A DNA stretch of 9,320 nucleotides, from the NCBI GenBank assembly GCA_029266295.1, contig JAQSXD010000307.1:1-9320 (forward strand), in the 5' to 3' direction. Positions within the stretch are counted from its first letter, which is position 1, and every line of letters begins with the position of its first letter. Positions 6,575-9,320 of the stretch are shown piece by piece. The position numbers were made by a program, and so were the translations under genes. This DNA is from Bacillota bacterium. Lineage in GTDB: Bacteria; Bacillota; Clostridia; Peptostreptococcales; Anaerovoracaceae. The notes below the pieces were generated by a model. That model saw nothing but the letters and a program-made list of their open reading frames with translations, had not been told where the DNA came from and did not search any database.

Positions 6575-7963
6575 ATGTTAGGTGTTATTGGTATTATCAT
6601 TTCATTAGGACTTTTAATGTATCTTGCTTATAAGGGCTGGTCCGTCATTATTCTGGCGCCCCTTCTGGCGCTATTGGCGGCTGCCTTTGCAATTTTCGAC
6701 GGGGGCAGTGTTCATCTTCTTGCTACATATACGGAGAGCTTCATGGTGAATCTTGCCAACTATGTAAAGAATTATTTCCCGATTTTCCTGCTGGGCGCTT
6801 TGTTTGGCAAGGTGATGGATGATTCGGGAGCAGCAAAGTCCATCGCCGTATTTATATCTGAAAAAATAGGAAAAGGAAAAGAAATCTGGGCCGTTGTTTT
6901 GTCTTGCGCCATCATAACATATGGAGGGGTATCCCTGTTCGTAGCTGCCTTTGCCATTTACCCCATCGGCGCTGCTTTATTCAAGGAAGCGGATATTCCC
7001 AAGAGGCTTCTGCCTCCCGCCATCGCATTGGGCGCATTTACCTTTACGATGACTGCCATTCCGGGAACACCACAGATTCAGAATGCGATTCCCATGAAAT
7101 ATTTTGGAACCGACGCGTTTGCCGCACCGATTCTCGGCATTGTCGCAGCAGTAATTATGCTGCTTGGCGGGATGTTCTGGTTGACTTCAAGACTGAGTAA
7201 GGCTAGAGCGCTGGGAGAGGGCTACGGCGAACATGGAGATTCCCATCTTCATGGCACCGATACGACGAACCTTCCTTCCTTTACCGTATCAATTCTGCCT
7301 ATTTTGTTCGTTCTTGTAGGCAACTTCATTCTGTCAAAACAGGTATTCCCCAATATTGATGCTGCGTATCTCGAAACAGATTATAAAACAACCCTTACCG
7401 CTGTATTGGGAAGCTGGAGCTTGATTATATCGCTGATTATCGGAGTACTTCTTGCAATTGGATTGAATTATAAGCGTTTTGATGATATTCGCAGATGCCT
7501 CAGAGAGGGTGTTCAGGGTTCCTTCCTGGCCATCATGAATACAGCATCCGAGGTGGGATATGGAAATGTCATTAAAGGTCTCGCTGCCTTCAGCATCGTT
7601 GCGGCAGGAATGACAAGCATATCCGCTAACCCTTTGATTGGAGAGGCAATTTCCTCGTCGGTGCTGGCAGGAATCACAGGTTCTGCATCGGGTGGGCTGA
7701 GCATTGCACTGGAGACTTTCAGTGAAACCTTTATGGCACGTGCCGCAGAACAAGGAATCAGCCCCGAAGTACTTCATCGTGTTGCATCTGTAGCCTGCGG
7801 AGGCCTGGATACGCTGCCTCATAATGGTGCTGTTATAACACTTCTTGGCATCACCGGGATGACTCATAAACAGTGCTATGCAAATATCGGAATGTGTACC
7901 GTAATAATCCCGACCATTGCTGTGATCGCGATCATCATTCTCGGATCCTTCGGAGTGGTCTAA
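6575..7963 (+). CDS. GntP-family permease, probable 3-hydroxybutyrate (hydroxy acid) transporter
   Basis: A 462-residue polytopic membrane protein of full length for the gluconate:H+ symporter (GntP) family. The N-terminus (IISLGLLMYLAYKGWSVIIL, 7-26) has the typical GntP arrangement, and hydrophobic segments recur through the protein. One long hydrophilic loop at about residues 206-234 is rich in His and charged residues (GEHGDSHLHG). The C-terminal half has family-like segments (ASEVGYGNVIKGLAAF, about 322-337; CGGLDTLPHNGAVITLLGIT, about 408-427). It has a strong RBS, AGGAGG at 6559-6564, 10 bases before ATG 6575. Known family members carry gluconate and related hydroxy acids. Its place between a 3-hydroxybutyrate dehydrogenase and acetoacetate CoA-transferase, as with YxjC in Bacillus, suggests uptake of 3-hydroxybutyrate. 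The family is secure; the substrate is inferred from neighbours. Confidence 0.9.
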   Translation: MLGVIGIIISLGLLMYLAYKGWSVIILAPLLALLAAAFAIFDGGSVHLLATYTESFMVNLANYVKNYFPIFLLGALFGKVMDDSGAAKSIAVFISEKIGKGKEIWAVVLSCAIITYGGVSLFVAAFAIYPIGAALFKEADIPKRLLPPAIALGAFTFTMTAIPGTPQIQNAIPMKYFGTDAFAAPILGIVAAVIMLLGGMFWLTSRLSKARALGEGYGEHGDSHLHGTDTTNLPSFTVSILPILFVLVGNFILSKQVFPNIDAAYLETDYKTTLTAVLGSWSLIISLIIGVLLAIGLNYKRFDDIRRCLREGVQGSFLAIMNTASEVGYGNVIKGLAAFSIVAAGMTSISANPLIGEAISSSVLAGITGSASGGLSIALETFSETFMARAAEQGISPEVLHRVASVACGGLDTLPHNGAVITLLGITGMTHKQCYANIGMCTVIIPTIAVIAIIILGSFGVV

Positions 7964-7981
7964 ACAGTAATTCACCATATC

Positions 7982-8065
7982 GGAAAGCGTTTCTAGGCGA
8001 CTGGAGGCGCTTTCCAGCAAATCGGTAATAGTAACGGATCAGCGCTTTCCTTATGATAGGAAGCG
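7982..8065. repeat. Cluster of CGCTTTCC / GGAAAGCG elements before the CoA-transferase genes
   Basis: GGAAAGCG (7982-7989) is perfectly complementary to CGCTTTCC (8008-8015). The 9-mer GCGCTTTCC occurs twice directly, at 8007-8015 and 8042-8050, 35 bases apart. The second copy can pair with GGAAGCG (8059-8065) with one bulged base around an 8-base loop. A further hairpin, CTGGAG (8001-8006) with TTTCCAG (8012-8017 region), would compete with the first. No T-run follows any stem, so these are not ordinary intrinsic terminators. They could be RNA elements setting the level of the downstream genes, mRNA processing sites, or protein-binding sites. Confidence 0.6.
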
Positions 8066-8080
8066 AAGAAGGAGGTCGTT

Positions 8081-8761
8081 ATGATCAATAAAATAAAAAC
8101 TGCAGCAGAAGCAGTAGAGCCGATACAGGATGGTGCAGTGATCATGGTCGGAGGCTTTATGGCAACAGGAACCCCTGAAATCCTCATCGATGCGCTGGCA
8201 GCGAAAGGGGTAAAGCACCTGACAGTGATCTGCAATGATGCAGGTGTTCCGGGAAGAGGGGTTGGAAAGCTCCTGACCAATGGACAGATTAAAACGCTGA
8301 TCGCATCTCACGTTGGGTTAAATCCCGAAGTAGCACAGCGTATGAATACAAAAAATGAAGAGGATAAGCTCACATGCATTTTAGTACCTCAGGGCACTCT
8401 GGCGGAGCGGATTCGTGCGGCAGGAGCGGGGCTGGGCGGGTTTTTGACCCCGACGGGAGTGGGAACCATCGTCGCCGAAGGAAAGCAAGTCATCCATGCC
8501 GGGGGACGAGATTATTTACTTGAATTGCCTCTGAAAGCTGACTTTGCCTTGATTAGAGGATCTGTTTCCGATGAGTTCGGAAATACCGTCTATAACGAAG
8601 CCACAAGAAACTTCAATCCCATGATGGCCACGGCGGCAGATCACGTTATCGTGGGGACGTGCAGCATCGTAAGAGTAGGGGAGATTGATCCCAATCATGT
8701 AGTGACGCCAGGTATTTTTGTCGATACAATTGTAGGAGGTGAAAAACCATGGCAGATATAA
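8081..8761 (+). CDS. ctfA: 3-oxoacid (acetoacetate-type) CoA-transferase, subunit A
   Basis: A 226-residue class I CoA-transferase alpha subunit (ScoA / AtoD / CtfA group), about the usual length. Visible family features: VGGFMATGTPEILIDAL (23-39), VICNDAG (49-55), GVGKLLTNGQIKTLIASHVG (60-79), PQGTLAERIRAAGAGLGGF (103-121) and LPLKADFALIRGSVSDEFGN (149-168). With subunit B it moves CoA from a donor acyl-CoA to acetoacetate, making acetoacetyl-CoA, or the reverse. Whether the donor is succinyl-CoA, acetyl-CoA or butyryl-CoA cannot be read here; a fermenter would favour the last two. ATG 8081 has AAGGAGGT at 8069-8076. The 3' end overlaps subunit B by 13 bases. The 117-base gap after the permease holds repeats but no clear terminator, so the gene is probably in the same operon. 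Confidence 0.93.
   Translation: MINKIKTAAEAVEPIQDGAVIMVGGFMATGTPEILIDALAAKGVKHLTVICNDAGVPGRGVGKLLTNGQIKTLIASHVGLNPEVAQRMNTKNEEDKLTCILVPQGTLAERIRAAGAGLGGFLTPTGVGTIVAEGKQVIHAGGRDYLLELPLKADFALIRGSVSDEFGNTVYNEATRNFNPMMATAADHVIVGTCSIVRVGEIDPNHVVTPGIFVDTIVGGEKPWQI
8734..8741 (+). promoter_or_regulatory. Ribosome binding site for CoA-transferase subunit B inside subunit A
   Basis: AGGAGGTG lies within the last codons of subunit A, 7 bases before ATG 8749. It fixes the start of subunit B and implies near-equal synthesis of the two subunits from overlapping genes. Confidence 0.8.
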
Positions 8762-9320
8762 AGGGAATCATAGCGGCGAGAGTGGCGAAGGAACTCAAGG
8801 ATGGAGATGTTGTAAATCTTGGGATCGGTCTGCCTACAATGGTAGCGAATTTCATCCCCGAAGGCGTAGATATCACTTTTCAGTCGGAAAATGGCTTTCT
8901 TGGTCTGGGGCCTGCTCCGGTACCGGGAGATGAGGACATCGATCTTGTGAATGCAGGTGCTCAATATGTTACGGTGAAACCCGGTGCCTGCTTTTTTGAC
9001 AGCGCTGCCTCATTTGGAATCATCCGGGGAGGGCATGTGGATGCAACGATTCTAGGCTCCCTAGAGGTTGATGAGCATGGGAATCTCGCAAATTGGATTG
9101 TACCGGGGAAAATGGTTCCCGGTATGGGCGGTGCCATGGATCTGGTGGTGGGTGCAAAGAAAGTAATCATCGCAATGCAGCATACGAATAAAGGGAAACA
9201 CAAGATTCTAAAAGAGTGCACACTGCCTTATACCGCTGTCGGCGTAGTTGATCTCATCATCACTGAGATGGGCGTGATGGAGATTACTTCGTCAGGTGTA
9301 GTGCTCAAGGAACTGCATCC
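8749..9320 (+). CDS. ctfB: 3-oxoacid (acetoacetate-type) CoA-transferase, subunit B (3' partial)
   Basis: Class I CoA-transferase beta subunit, cut by the right edge of the window after 190 codons of an expected 215-220. The catalytic glutamate is E47 in the QSENGFLG motif, which forms the glutamyl-CoA thioester in this family. Other family signatures are VVNLGIGLPTMVANFIP (21-37), GGHVDATILGSLEVDEHGNL (near 100-120), MGGAMDLVVGAKKVIIAMQH (around 130-150) and a following HTNKGKHKILKECTLP segment. It starts at ATG 8749, frame +1 relative to subunit A, with a 13-base overlap and its own RBS. No defect is visible in the part present. A thiolase gene would be a natural next neighbour but lies outside the window if present. 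Confidence 0.93.
   Translation, partial: MADIKGIIAARVAKELKDGDVVNLGIGLPTMVANFIPEGVDITFQSENGFLGLGPAPVPGDEDIDLVNAGAQYVTVKPGACFFDSAASFGIIRGGHVDATILGSLEVDEHGNLANWIVPGKMVPGMGGAMDLVVGAKKVIIAMQHTNKGKHKILKECTLPYTAVGVVDLIITEMGVMEITSSGVVLKELH

Noticed and set aside
7334..8020. A 228-codon minus-strand ORF opposite the permease.
   Set aside because: Composition is unusual (rich in Cys, His, Ser and Asn), as expected for an antisense shadow of a membrane-protein gene; the + strand permease accounts for the region.
1..9320. CRISPR arrays, tRNA or rRNA genes, transposases, insertion-sequence ends or phage genes.
   Set aside because: No regularly spaced repeats, RNA-gene signatures or mobile-element proteins were seen on either strand.

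Overview
The window looks like a stretch of a Gram-positive, probably anaerobic Bacillota (Clostridia-type) chromosome. The evidence is moderate G+C, strong AGGAGG-type ribosome binding sites, tight same-strand operons, a PAS-type sigma-54 activator gene, and a gene content (NhaC-family transporter, GntP-family permease, acetoacetate-type CoA-transferase) common in amino-acid or organic-acid fermenters. This placement is inference; no rRNA or tRNA is present to confirm it. All supported genes are on the + strand.

Region 1 (1-3896) is a putative amide-catabolism unit. It holds the C-terminal part of an NhaC-family membrane transporter (cut by the window edge), a nitrilase-superfamily amidohydrolase resembling N-carbamoylputrescine amidase, and a YtcJ-like metal-dependent amidohydrolase. 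It ends at a convincing intrinsic terminator (3974-4006). The gap at 2180-2276 shows no convincing promoter or terminator. The joint substrate cannot be read from the sequence.

Region 2 (4041-5570) is a regulatory unit: a good sigma-A promoter (4041-4069), then a PAS / AAA+ sigma-54 activator / Fis-type HTH gene that is broken. At about 5188-5210 the WPGNVREL segment is missing and the reading frame shifts, so the HTH is encoded in another frame. A possible 33-codon ORF abuts the regulator stop, and a terminator follows.

Region 3 (5661-9320) is a 3-hydroxybutyrate / acetoacetate unit. A sigma-54 (-24/-12) promoter candidate at 5661-5676 precedes a D-3-hydroxybutyrate dehydrogenase, a GntP-family permease, and the A and B subunits of a 3-oxoacid CoA-transferase (B cut by the window edge). 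The set matches the gene content of the Bacillus subtilis yxjC-scoA-scoB-yxjF cluster, in a different order. The likely route is uptake of 3-hydroxybutyrate, oxidation to acetoacetate, and CoA transfer to acetoacetyl-CoA. A 117-bp gap before the CoA-transferase genes carries repeated CGCTTTCC/GGAAAGCG elements able to form alternative hairpins.

The most interesting combination is an apparently intact sigma-54 promoter driving a ketone-body operon, with its probable dedicated activator lying just upstream as a disrupted gene.
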